Source: Sphagnum compactum
Taxonomy: Eukaryota > Bryophyta > Sphagnopsida > Sphagnales
Reading direction: 5' to 3'
Assembly: GCA_965153455.1 (NCBI GenBank)
Contig: OZ234498.1
Location: forward strand, 1,488,001 to 1,552,000
DNA: 64,000 bases
In this document: piece by piece, positions 24,242 to 36,622 of the stretch
How the letters are laid out: each line of letters opens with the position of its first letter
Numbering within the stretch: position 1 is the first letter of the stretch
Translations under genes and position numbers: made by a program
Notes under the pieces: model-generated
Told to the model about the DNA's origin: nothing
What the model saw: only the letters and a program-made list of their open reading frames with translations
The model's database searches: none

Positions 24242-27200
24242 ATCCTAGGTTAACAAGTTTCCAACACTTGTTTTCTTGGTGAGACAAAATTTGAACATCC
24301 TAACTTCCCAAATTGAAACAAAAAGAACTTGCTAGAATCTTGATTGCACTTTGCAAATGCCACCTTTGAATAGAAAATACCAACAAATTAATTTAACAAA
24401 AATTAACCATTTGAGTTTTTAGCTAATAAAAATTGCCTAATTTTTTTTGACTTTGCACTTGCATGTGAAGTAGAGTCAAATTTGATGAAAGAGTCGGATG
24501 TTCAATTTGAACATGAAGTGGAACATGAAGAATTTCCAAAGGCTTAAGGTGGTTGCAATATGTGATAGTGTGATGCATTTGACCAAATTTGTGTTTTTCT
24601 AAATTCTTAAGGGGTCTTAAGTTTGTAACTCATGGTTGCTAATGTGGAGTTGAAGATGGGATGTTGTTTTGGTGATTGTATGGATGATTTTGGTGGACAA
24701 TCATAATGCAATAAAATTTTGCTAAAACTAAAGATTGTTGTTACCTTATTGGAAATGAAAAATGTAATTGGCTCTAGAAAATTAAAAATGATGAAACAAG
24801 ATTTATGTTAAGATTTTAGGGGTAGAAAACTCTTCTATGCAATGATTCCGAGTTGGCTTGAGGATTTTTTTGAGTTTTATGTTGGTTTTCATTTGTGTGG
24901 TGTGTATTTTGTGTCATATGTGGTGGCCACTCAATTTTTTTTACTGAATATTTTGCCTTTTGTTTTAGTGCCTTAATGCCTTTGTGATTACTAAGCAATT
25001 TGAGATCAATGTTTTTTTTTCTTTTATGGGGCTTCACTTTTGTTTGTTGTTGTTTTTTATCCTTCATATGTCATGTGTCTTGCTCCTTGCTCTTGCACAT
25101 CTTATGGGGTTAATTTTAGTTATGTTTTTGCATTAGTTTTTTGTTTGTTGCATTTTGAAATTTGGGTTTTTTTCATTGGGTTCTTACTTTTCTTTGTTTT
25201 CTAGCTTTTAGTTTTTGTTTGTTGTATTGGTTTTTGGGTTCTGTCAAGAGCATTAGGTTTCTCATTTTTTGGTTTTTATTTGTTGCATTGGGTTTGCTTG
25301 TTTGTTTAAGGTTATTTTTTTCTTTGTTATTGGTTTTTATATTGTTAGTTATTGTTTGAAGGAATGTAAGTATGAGGGATGGAATTTAAAACTTAGAACC
25401 TGTAAAAGAAGAATTTAACCCACTAGAAGTCAATATTGACAAAATGCCATATATTTTTTATTCATTAGATTGTTTACTGTTAATTCTCATTTATTTTAGA
25501 TTTGGAGTTTGTAATAAGTTTAGGTTGAAAGTTAAAAGAATTCATATTTGAAATTTGAAGTTGCACCACATAGATATGTTAATTTCAATATCGTTGTTAG
25601 TAATAGATTTCAATTTTTTTTAATTTTTTGGTGTTAGGCTTTGAATTTTAGGAATTGGTGTTTTTTTAAACTTAAATATTTAATCTAAAAAAATATTTAT
25701 CAAAAAACCTTTGAGAACCTACCAACACACATAATATCCTCATCCATGCTTTTGTCAAAAACCACAAAAAAACCTTAAAATGTATTTGATAAACCAACTC
25801 AAGTTTTTGTTAAATAAATGAATCACATACCAACTTCAATTAATATCTTAAACCTTGCCCTTACATTATATTTATCTAATTTTAATTGTGAAAAAATCAC
25901 CCCTAGGCGGTTCTTTAAAACTTAAAATATTCAATTGACTAAACTCGATTAGTTCTTAAAAAAATTATTTGAAAATCTATACTTAACTATTATAAAAAAA
26001 ATCCAATACTTGCCCATACTAGTGTGAATGTGTGAACTTGCCATAAAGGGAACAATCATTATTTAGTAGGAGATGTGAAATGATTGCTCCCCATGTAAAC
26101 AAAGCTTAGTTTCATGCAATTTTGAGCTTGCTTTTCTACACCTTTTTGGCACCTTGTAAGGTACATTCATGGTTGAGGTACACAAAAGAAATGTCTCACC
26201 CCGAAATCACTCTCAAAACATTACTTTGAATGACCATTACATTTATGAAATAATTTATTTGATAAATTTTTTTTCATTAGATATTCACATACTTCTTGAT
26301 TAAAATGGTGGCGATTTTTTGTAATTTGGATGATTAAAATGTGTCCTTAAGTGACCTAAAAGATGGCTTAGGAATCGTGTCCCAATGTGCAATTTTATCG
26401 AAAAAACTCAATAGGACTAACAATATTTGTTTTGCTCCATATTTTAACCACAAATAGAATAAAATATGTTTTATATGATGGAAATTTTTTAGAATATGAT
26501 AAATCATTAAATTTTGTGGAATTGATTGTAGAATCTTTGATTTTTTCATAAAAAGGATGTGTTAATAAGGATAATAAAATTAATTTTTAAATTTATTAAT
26601 TTACACTCCAAAGGTTTGGAAAGAAGTATAGGAGACATGGGTTAGAAAAAATAAAAATAATTTGATGTTTTTAATAAGATTCTGGCACTCCAAATGAAAA
26701 TATGTCATTTTGGGATGTTTAAGTAATCTTGCATTCTTTTTTGGTTTATGTTTGAATATGACATTCAAAATTTGTTCACTTGATTTGATTCAATCATTAT
26801 AACACTTATTGGTTGAAAGCCTAAACATGCGTATCCTCCTTTCATTGTTTAGCATATTAGAACATTCATTCTGCTAAGTTTTTGTTTTAGAATTCAAAAC
26901 ACAGGATAAATGGATGTTATGGTTCCTATTGTGGTACCCCAACTGTGAATGGTTACATGATTTTATGCAAAATCACATTGTGTAGGTTTTTTTGGTTCTA
27001 CTTGTCTCATAAAATATTTTTAGTCTTTTTGTTTTGCATGTTTTATTGTTTCACATTAATTTCAAACCCATCATTTCTTAGGAGATAATGAAAGTACCAA
27101 TCACTACCATAATTTCGGTTTCAAATAACAGTAGTCAAATTTTTTATTTAAGCTAATAGGAAAGCTAAACCAATCAAACTTTGTTGTAGAAGCATGTGGC

Positions 27201-29259
27201 TTTAGGCAAGGGTAAGTTCTGTTGGCCAACAAATGTGTCAGATACAACACTTGCGGGGTTTTGTGGGGGTGGGGTGGGGGGGAGGGTGGTGGGGGTGTTT
27301 AACAAGTTGCATATTGAATACCTACATACTTTTCCCTCCTCCCTTGTTGAGTTACTTCAATTAAATACGTACAATTTGGGTCTTGTTTCCTCGTTTGTAT
27401 AATGTTTTATTGAACTTATCTATCAATATAGGACTTCTCTAAATACCTACCATTTTAAGGGTTATTTGATCGTTGTTGTAGTGTTTTGTTAAATGCTTGA
27501 CCAATTTGGGTCTCATTTCCTCCTTTCAAAAGTGTTTTACTGCAGTAAGGAATGGTGTGTTTGCATTAATTATTATATGCTTTAGAATGGATGGGCCTAC
27601 ACACCATGCAAGAGTCCAGATTCAAGCCTAAGCCATGTGGTTTGCAATTGTCAAGTAGAGGTGTAAAGGGGATTATTTTTTGGGTTTTTTTTTGGGTAAT
27701 GATACACAACCTATGTATGTAGAAGGCAACATTTGGTTGTCATGTATTTGAGATATTTCATGTGCACTTTTGGCTCCCAAAACATTTGGGCACCGGGCAC
27801 CTTTGGGTTTAGGCTCATAGGGATTTATATGTAACCATTTACTTTGATGGGGGTGAATTTTTAAAACATTATTGTGATTTATCTGACTTTATGTCTGCAT
27901 GGTTGTTTTATTGAATTCAAATTCATTTTATCATTGAAAAACTGAACATATAAATATAAAAAAACGCATTCGCTTTTCAGTCCCTGGGTGTTTATGCAGC
28001 TCAGTGATTTGTTTTGTGATGAGTTTTCACTGTTTTGAAAAAAATAAAATTGAAAAACGAATATTCTGTCACAAATTCCCTTGTAAAAAAAATTTCACTA
28101 AATAACAATTCAGAATAAAAATTGCCACAATTGCCTACAATATGAAAGTGCTTAACATTTTCTACTTTCATATTTTGAATATTTCCAAATTTGGCTAAAT
28201 ATACTTGAGGATGATTGCCACTTGAGCAACATGACAAAATTGGAAAAAGAAAGAAAAAAGAAAAACCAACAGTCTACTGGTTCCAGTATTCAGGAATTTG
28301 CAAATCATGGAGAAAAGTAAAATTTAGCCCAAATGCTCAGAATATTCTATGCATGAAATATTCATCAATATGAATTGATGGTAACAAATTAAGATGGTAA
28401 ATTAGAGTAAGCTTTTAGAAACCATAAGGCTTCCCCAAGATGGGATGGGGGACTATTCTTTCAGTAATTTTGGGATCTTGTGATACCAACTAAATTTAAA
28501 CCCATAACCAAACTTCATAAGGTGCCATCTTTCATAATTACAAAAAATTAACCATATTGTGATTATAATCAAGTCAAAATTATGCTCCTGGATTGGAGCA
28601 TCAGGTAGCTTGTATGAAATACCTTATACAACTGAATTTAAAACTGTTTTGGTTTAAAAATGCATTTAACTATCAGGTATGAAAAACTCAAGGAATTCAA
28701 ACCGCTTGGAATTGCAAGTTACAAAAGATTTAAATGTTCCTCATGATGGGAGTTTAGACTTTTAGACACTCGATTTTAAAGTATGTATAGTGTTCATACC
28801 CATGGACCCCGTTGAACATTCCATTCAATTTGGGAGGTAAGATTTGTTTGTGCCTTTTTAAAAGTATGGTCCACTATATGTTTCATCACACAATGAGGAC
28901 AAAACTACAATAATTTGCTGGTCAATTTTGGTATTCATTAGGCGTCATCCATTGTTTCAAGGATGTTAAAGACAACTTGTGTATCTAGAGGAGGAAGTTT
29001 GAGTGTTATGGAGACCTTTGTTGATTATGAACTTGGTTTTGTGAGATATGTGCAAGCTCCTCCTGGTGGAAGTTTTTTTCCACAAAGCTAATGACTATCT
29101 AAATGTGTTGATAGTGGGGGGTCAAGTTCTGGAGTGGGGGCATTCCCTATAGAAGGTGCCTCGGACAAGGCAGAGTCTGGCCCTGCTTTTGGGAACCCTA
29201 AACGCACCCATGGGCACTGGATGAAGTTCTAAGAGATTCTCTTCTCAATGAAGAAGGAA
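24242..29259. other. AT-rich intergenic DNA, no gene seen
   Basis: Only low-complexity frames are present (for example T-rich hydrophobic frames at 25.16-25.36 kb). One dispersed repeat copy lies at 28055-28256. A G-rich patch sits at 27.25-27.30 kb. Confidence 0.5.
28055..28256 (-). repeat. Dispersed repeat, copy B (inverted partner of 9187-9395)
   Basis: This is collinear in reverse complement with 9187-9395. The shared blocks include GGCAATTGTGGCAATTTT and GACAGAATATTC. It carries extra bases before the last block, so the copies differ by small indels. Confidence 0.6.
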
Positions 29260-29412
29260 GCACCTAGTTTGAATTGTTGGTGTTTTTGTACAAAGCAATA
29301 GATTTCTACCTAGTTTGATTGTTGTTTTTATGATATGTACTAGACTTGTACCTAGTGTGATTGTTGGTGAATTTGTATAAAGCAATAAACTTGTAACTAG
29401 TTTGTTTGTTGG
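29260..29412. repeat. Tandem repeat, ~44-bp unit, about 3.5 copies
   Basis: CCTAGTTTGATTGTTGG-type blocks recur at about 29263, 29309, 29351 and 29395 (spacings 46, 42, 44). Between them are TTTGTACAAAGCAATAGACT-type blocks. Copies are diverged. Confidence 0.7.
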
Positions 29413-31232
29413 GGTTCTTCTACAGGCTTCTACAATTTAGCTTTGAACATAACTTGCATGAGATCAACACTTCCAAGACCACACAGCTGGACAGAACTTG
29501 CCATGAGATCAGAGCTGTGCAAATCCCTAGTGGAGAAATTGGAAATATGTGACAATCCAAAACTTCAAAAAATATGTGGCATAGTCAGACTTCATAGAAA
29601 CCCCAGCTTGATCAGTTATGATTTTCAATTTGCTTGAGAACTCCTCCTCCATGTGTTTCAATGTGGTAGAATCCATGTTTTCAATGTGACACAAATAAAG
29701 TCCAACAAAGAATTTGTAATTGATGGCCAAATATGTTAATACCCAAAGCTTCAATTCATTCAAATTTGATATTGTTGAAATATGAGCTGAAGAGCTGAAG
29801 GATGGTCATGGCACAGATAGTTACAACAGATGCAAAAGTCCTCACTAGCACACTTTTAACAGCTTAGGAACACTTCACAAGTTTACTAGCAGTGAAGTAA
29901 AAATTCTATTCTTTTGGCAAAGCTCTTCTTGCTGTCATAAGCATAATAATCATGCATGCATCAAACAGCATCCTTAGCTCAATACATCATCATTTGCTAT
30001 AGCGGAATTAGATCTGCTTGTGCAAACCAATTTTTTATATATTTATGAAAGACTCTGAAGAACATGTGGGATCTAGAAATGAAACCTGCTAGGGCATTAG
30101 TTCAAACCTGCATCTTCCACTTCAATGTTCACTAGATTGCAAAAGAATAGCTGGCAGACTAGAAACTGCAATACTTGATCAATTGTAGTTCAAGAGTGCT
30201 AGTGCTCTTTTAGGATCTTGCTCAAAGAACTGGACTTGAAATGGAAGCTCAAATGGTTGTTCTCCATCTTCTTTCACTACTTCCCTATCTATATATTCCA
30301 AAAAGAAAAGTGGGAAATTTTTCACCAATTTTGTGAAGATGGAATGTCATGGGCAATTTTCTAACATAGGACTCAAAATCTACTAAGCTTCCAACCTTCA
30401 GCAGATCTACTTGAACATGCTCTTAGAAGGTTTTTATTGAAAGATTAACTTCTCAGAAGAGTTTACAACATGTGGCATGTGTAAGCTTTTCTTGTTTCAG
30501 AACACTAAACCAAGTGCAGGCAGCAACAATATATTATATGCAACAACTTTTGCATGTCAGCAGGAGATGACAAAACATTGAAGTTGCAACTTGGAAGGTA
30601 TATGAGGTTCTTGTCAGGGTAGTGAACCTATGGAACCTTGGAAATTGCTATTGCAGTATAGAAGAACAAACATCACTAAAACTCTAATGAGTGGGAGGAG
30701 ACCAACTTGCAAAGTCCAATTGGGTGTCTGAAAAAAGTACAATGCAAAACTTACTCCAATTTTGTGATGGACAGAATTGATTGTCCATGTTCCCTGCCCA
30801 TCAAAGCATCACATCATCAGTATATCTAAAGCTGAAGAAGGTGTCATCATGAGGGATTTGTAGAGTTCATTCTTCTCATGTAACAACATTTGCTTGAATC
30901 TCTGAGCAATCTTTAAAACTATTTTATTTGGTGAAACTCAGGTTGCATACATTCTATAAGTAGGCATGATGGCATTTGAAATACATGAATACTTTTGCAG
31001 CTTCAAAAGTTGATGGAAGTCAATGCCTACATATCAACAGACTGAGATTGCAACAACTCTTGTTCACAGATACAAAAAGGGTGTCTAGATGACATTTCAT
31101 ATGACATGCCAATGTCATTAGGACATGGTTCTCATGAAACATGAAACATCTCGTATGAAATGTCATATCTGCAATGTAGAGAGCACATTTGCTCAAACAA
31201 CATGCATTGTTCATGTTGAATAGACTAAGCTT
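29413..31232. other. Balanced-composition segment without a readable gene
   Basis: Base composition is less AT-rich than the flanks, as for an old gene or transposon remnant. Stops interrupt all frames, including 29527-29763 minus. I could not assign it. Confidence 0.35.
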
Positions 31233-31458
31233 TGTCCATTCGACATGCTTATGAAATGCCCATTTGACATCAACATGGATGTCGAATTGACTTATGTGAT
31301 TTGACATCCATGTTGATGTCAAATGGACTCATGTGATGTCCATTTGACATTCACATGGACGTTGAATGGACTTGTTTATGTACATTTAACATCCATACTG
31401 ATGTCGAATGCACTTGCATGATGTTCATTAGACATGCACATGGGATGTCAAATGGACA
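31233..31458. repeat. Tandem array of ~43-bp self-complementary units, with a 24-bp perfect hairpin
   Basis: About five units built on CATTTGACATCCATGTTGAT-type sequence repeat here, and each is internally near-palindromic. Arms 31260-31283 and 31303-31326 are exact reverse complements over 24 nt with a 19-nt loop. Other pairs of units can also pair imperfectly. Confidence 0.85.
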
Positions 31459-33359
31459 AATGACTTGGGGATGGATGAGAGTTTTGACATGTCATTAGGA
31501 CATGTTCAAGACATGGGTTAGAACAAGACAATAACAATGTCCTAACAACATGGGTTGGGCTATGAAAAAAATATAACTCAAATGCCCATCAACTTGTAAT
31601 AATTTTATTATTTTCATCAAACAAAAGCTAGAAATCACATAACTCAATCTTGCAGGAAGAACTTAGTCCCTACAATGTATCCATGTTCCTCCCCCACTAA
31701 ATGTCTGATACATCTCATCAACCCACCCAGAAGCAAACATGAGAAGATCCTGTAATCTACTATAGGCTTAACAACCTTGTCTACACAACCCCTTCTTCCT
31801 CTATCCTAGTGTTCACATGCAAGTTTTCTTCCTAACTGCTTTCCATCCCATGTAATACTCCTATGTTCTTTTACCCCTGCTCTTCAATCCTCATGTAGCC
31901 TTCATAACTGTACTGTAAGTTGAGGACAAACTGGTGTCAACAACTTGACATCAATTACCTCCAAATCGTCAAGTGGACCCACTAGCACCCACATGACTGT
32001 CATACACATTAGACGATTTAACTCACATGTGAACGGTCTCTAGCCCATACATAATCTATGATGTGACACATACCAAGTTGGAACAAGGGAATAGTTGTTT
32101 TGGTAAACATGGCAGCTAGACAAGCCCTAGATGCAACCAATGAACATACAACTATAGCTTCATCAATCACCACAATTCATGTGACCACACTCTAAAATTA
32201 ATAACAAAAAACAAAATGTAATTAGACAAAACATAATCCAGACATTCCTCCAAACTATACAACAGGGTCCAACCATGCTATTAGGAGTCACACGTGCCCC
32301 TTTACATCACTGCTTTATTATTAGAATATTTTTTTAAAAAATTTAATACATTTTTCAATAAAACATTAATTTGTTAAAAAGTGTTTTTAATATATATTTT
32401 AAAAAGGTGTATATTAAAAAATCTCAAAATATGTCATTAAAAAATATTTTCAAATTGTGCTTTTAGTGCTTTTATGCAGCTTTTAGGCAACACAACTACA
32501 AGATGTTAAAAGACCTTATACATATTTTTCACTTAGTAGATTGATTTCAAATTTTTATGATATGTACATAATGTATTCACAATAACATTTTATAAAAAAT
32601 TATTCTATTTATTATTATTATTATTATTATTATGATTATTTACAACCCAAAGTTCAAAACATTAAGCAATGGTTATGATTACTTTCGGTACATGTTAATA
32701 TGACTGCACCTTTTATTGCATTGACCGTAGATCACATTTGTTCGCTTTCGTTCGCTAGCTTTTTTTTGCTTGGTTGGTGGTTCCAACAATTTTTAGTATT
32801 CATTGGTGTCTCCCATACTTTTTTCACAAGTGATTGCAACTTCCTTGTGTTCAAACAAGATGTCCCTCTTCATCCTTGTTGTGGCTATTCGAAGATATGG
32901 TTGTAATCCATCTCAAAAGAAAGTGGTTTGCAAATTGTCTTCTATTTGATGCTAAAGGCAATTTGCTAGTTTCAGTATACATTCATATTATACGTCCATC
33001 TTCTCATCCCGGCCTTGCTTTATCATTAGTAATGCCATGTACACTTGTTCATTTGTCTGTACTTTTAAGTAGTGTTTACAAAATGTGGCTTGGACCAATT
33101 CTTTAAATTTGCAAACTAAATGTGCTTTCATAAAATTTTCTCCCCATTCGGATATGGCATTGCGAAGAGTTGAAAAATAAAAATTATGATATCATCATCA
33201 TTCTTTTCTCCATTGGCCTGAGTGGCTTACGAAAAACTCATACATGAACATTGGGATCCATTCCCGTGATGTAGATGGGGTAGGTAAGGATTTCCTACTT
33301 GGTGGAAGATTTGGTGTTATAGGGGGTTTAATATGATACTATGTAGGGTACCACAAATT
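31459..33359. other. Intergenic DNA
   Basis: No gene is supported. Short frames at 32.70-33.11 kb have no recognisable domain. A (TTA)n microsatellite is at 32609-32633. Confidence 0.5.
32609..32633. repeat. (TTA)n microsatellite
   Basis: About eight TTA/ATT units in a row. Confidence 0.95.
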
Positions 33360-33870
33360 CTAGGTAGGCCCTATCCATGGTCTTGCTGGTCCTACAACAT
33401 ATGGTCTCAGATGTTGGTCTCCCAAGGGTTTGCTACCACTACCTCTTGGAAGGCCACTACCACCACCTCTTGAAGGGTTGCCACCACTGCTTCTTGGAGG
33501 CCCATTACCACCATTCTTGAAAGGTACACCACCATTGTTGTTGATAAGTATAGCCCGTCCACTAGTAGGTGGTCTACTGGTATCTCTAATTAGGGATGGT
33601 TTGCCCTTCCATTCTTGGTGTAGTTTTTTTGATAGGAACAATTCATGGCATCTTGGGGTTGTGTTTTCCTTCGGAATAGTCTTCGTTCTCATTTGAAGGT
33701 TCCCTGTGATTTGTTACAATCCTAGCTTGTGCAATTCCTGAAACTAGCTTTGGTGGTGCTATGGGGTTAGCTAAGGGATTGGACATAGGAGGCCACATTG
33801 TAGGAACACTCCTTATGCCTTCATAACTAGAACCAAAATATGGTGTAAAGGGTCCAACATGAGGATACAT
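33360..33870 (-). pseudogene. Broken Gly/Pro/Asn-rich protein fragment
   Basis: Two overlapping minus-strand frames (33870-33643 and 33692-33360) appear to be parts of one reading frame separated by a frameshift near 33.65-33.69 kb. The first part is Pro-rich (PNPLANPIAPPK-like). The second ends in a low-complexity Gly/Pro/Arg tract (GGNGPPRSSGGNPSRGGG). The composition resembles disordered linkers of plant retrotransposon gag proteins, but no zinc knuckle or other domain is present. Identity is not established. Confidence 0.35.
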
Positions 33871-36380
33871 TGTTGCTCCATGACATTTCTAATAAGTGGA
33901 GCAAAAATAGGTGGAATAATTAACTATCTATAAGCTGAATGTGATAATGTTGAAGGATAAATCGAATTTTGAACACTTAGAATTAAACTTTTAACAAATA
34001 ATGATACCAGATAAACTCTATGATCCATTGAAACTGTTTGTGTAAGCAAAACATGATTAGACCAATAAAAATAATTGTTTGTTTGGTGACCCAAACTATG
34101 ACAAAAAGTATAAGTTAGAAATGCATGAAGAGAAGCGCGAATGTTAAAAACAAGGGTTACTAGAATTTCCTAATGGATTCTTCTTCATCCAAAATGCTCA
34201 TCCTTGAAGATTCTATGTTTTGTACTTCATCAACAGGCTCCTTCCCTTAAAATTATCGTAATTCATCAATTCAATTCTAAAGTCGATCAATTTCACTTTT
34301 TTTAGCATGTGGACTTGTCACAATGATCTCATGGTACCAAAAAAAATTTATTTTTGGGAGGGTCCCAAATCGGTTCCCGTGGAGCTTCCTATTTGGTCTC
34401 AATGCGTTGCAATTTTGGTGGATGATTTTGGGTAGGTTGTATAGTTTTCGGTTCAATATTTTTGGTAATGTCTTCCAATTCATTTTGCTCCTCACTATGA
34501 AAGGTTGTAGCCTCCTTTGGGTCAATCTTTGGTTGCTTTAGTCATTCTAGGTTACTTATGTGGCTTACTTTAACACTTGCTTGCAAAACCTGCTCCATTC
34601 TTTTTTTCATACTCCTTGTTAGCATTATTGGCATATTGTAAATGACTATAAAAAAGTTGTAATCTATGGGTTATTTTGATCTCTTATTTTTATTTGTCAA
34701 ACGACAACAACAATAATTCCACGATTTGTTTTGGTAGAGTCAAATAACTCTAACCAATATTTGTCCGAATAGGAATGATCATGAACCAAAAATTCTGGAT
34801 TCATTATTTGCGATATAATGATTGCCAGATGTTAATGCCACCTAGTGAATTACCAGGTTTTGAAAGGATTAAAATAAGGGAGTAGAAAATAAAATCTTCT
34901 TATTTTCCTTAGGTAAACAAAAATCTTCACCACAAAGGGGACTGTCAAATCTTAATAAGACAACCTCATAAACTCTTATAGCAACAAACCTAAAGTAAAT
35001 ACAAGGAAAAGAACTTGCATACAAAAAAATCATAATACTTAGAACATATGAAGGAAAGAACTACACATAAAACTTTTACGTACAAAAGTATAACAATAAT
35101 AAGATAATTTTACTCCATAAAATATTCCCTATACAGTCCACAAAGGGACAAAGCCTTAAGTACCTCCCAAAAAAAAAATCAGAAATGGTGGAACAAGTAG
35201 TTAGCTTAATCCCAAAAAAATTGGTCCTAAATATACACATTCTAAATTGGTAGTAAAAATCAATTTTGGTAAAAAAGGTTTTCGATAGAAGAAATTTAGT
35301 AAATCTATTTCATAGGGAAATTCGATTTCAATAAAATTCTGGCAAAAATCCAGTTTTGATAAATCTACCTGCAATAGTGATATCCTACAATGATGATGGG
35401 AGAACATGGCGATGGCAATCGATGGTGGATTGAAACATCATGACGACATTGTTCATCACATGTAAAGCAACATGGCTCCAATGCCAAATACCTTTTAGGT
35501 TTTCTGGCTACTCATGCTTGTTTTTCCCTATTTTTTTTGCATATGCCTTACAAAAATTTGTAGTGCTTTTTGGTGAATTTTTGCCAGAAAAAAAGGCTGG
35601 CCAACACTGGGTTCCAGATTTGGAAATAATCATGGTTGTGGGGCACATCATGTACTAGAATATGCAATTTCCCACCTAGTTCATCCAATGAGTGAGGGAA
35701 ATCTTGCACTAATGTATGGCACCAGGAAATGTGCGGAACTAACTTAGGACTCAAATTTACTTTTAAAAAAAAACTGGACCTGGATTTTGGATTCCATTTA
35801 TCTCTAGAACTAGAACCTAAACTTGGAATATTCTAATTGATTTTTCAAAACCAGAACATGAAGTTTTTCATAAACAGTAAAGAGCTGCCCAACTCTAGTT
35901 AATAATGAAGTACGTGGGCAGCTTCAATACATGTCTACTGAACAATTAATTAATTAATTTCGAATATTCCAAAAGATTCTTTTTTTTTGTCTTAACAAAT
36001 TTTCTTTTGAGGAAAATAAGTTTTGAAAATGTCAACATTTCTAAAAATATTGTGCCGAAGCTGCCAAGGTACTATGGCCAACCTGTTTTTTACTGGCCCT
36101 AAGGACAAAAAGGGAGTGTGAAATGATTTGTACAAAGGAGTAGGTAGTGGGTTGCCAATAACTAATCCGTTAGCTGCACCTTCATGACCCAAGTGTCCAC
36201 ATCTCATGTTGCCAAGTGTGCCTTGCACTTAGGATAAGTTTCCTTAGTCTTCCATCGATCCACTATCCACCTGCAATTATTTGGGTCAAATTATGGGTGA
36301 AAAGGATCTTATGTTCACCTCACTATTTTTCAGACCACTTTGAAAGAACCCACACCTGACGGTTTCAGGTGAAGAGAGTT
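33871..36380. other. Intergenic DNA
   Basis: No supported gene. Minus-strand frames at 34.28-34.53 and 35.99-36.23 kb have no recognisable domain. A small hairpin (CACCTGA/TCAGGTG, 36353-36371) directly precedes the next tandem array. Confidence 0.45.
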
Positions 36381-36622
36381 GTACAGCCAGTTGTGACCTT
36401 CACGAAGCCACAATATCTTTGCACTTGTACAACCAGTTGTGACCTTCACGAAGCCAGAATATCTTTGCACTTGTACAACCAGTTGTGACCTTCACAAAGC
36501 CAGAATATCTTTGCACTTGTACAACCAGTTGTGACCTTCACTAAACCAGAATATCTTTGCACTTGTACAACCAGTTGTGACCTTCACGAAACCAGAATAT
36601 CTTTGCACTTGTACAACCAGTT
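36381..36622. repeat. Tandem repeat, 46-bp unit, five full copies plus a partial
   Basis: Copies start at 36381, 36427, 36473, 36519 and 36565, all exactly 46 bp apart, with a 12-bp partial copy at 36611-36622. The unit begins GTACAACCAGTTGTGACCTT. Copies differ at only a few positions, so expansion is recent. 46 is not a multiple of three, so it is not a protein repeat. Confidence 0.95.

Noticed and set aside
30700-30860. A YTDD-like string on the minus strand that resembles a reverse transcriptase active site
   Set aside because: No other RT motif occurs around it, and stops interrupt the frame.
36381-36622. Regular array considered as CRISPR
   Set aside because: Units are directly adjacent with no unique spacers, and the genome is a plant's.
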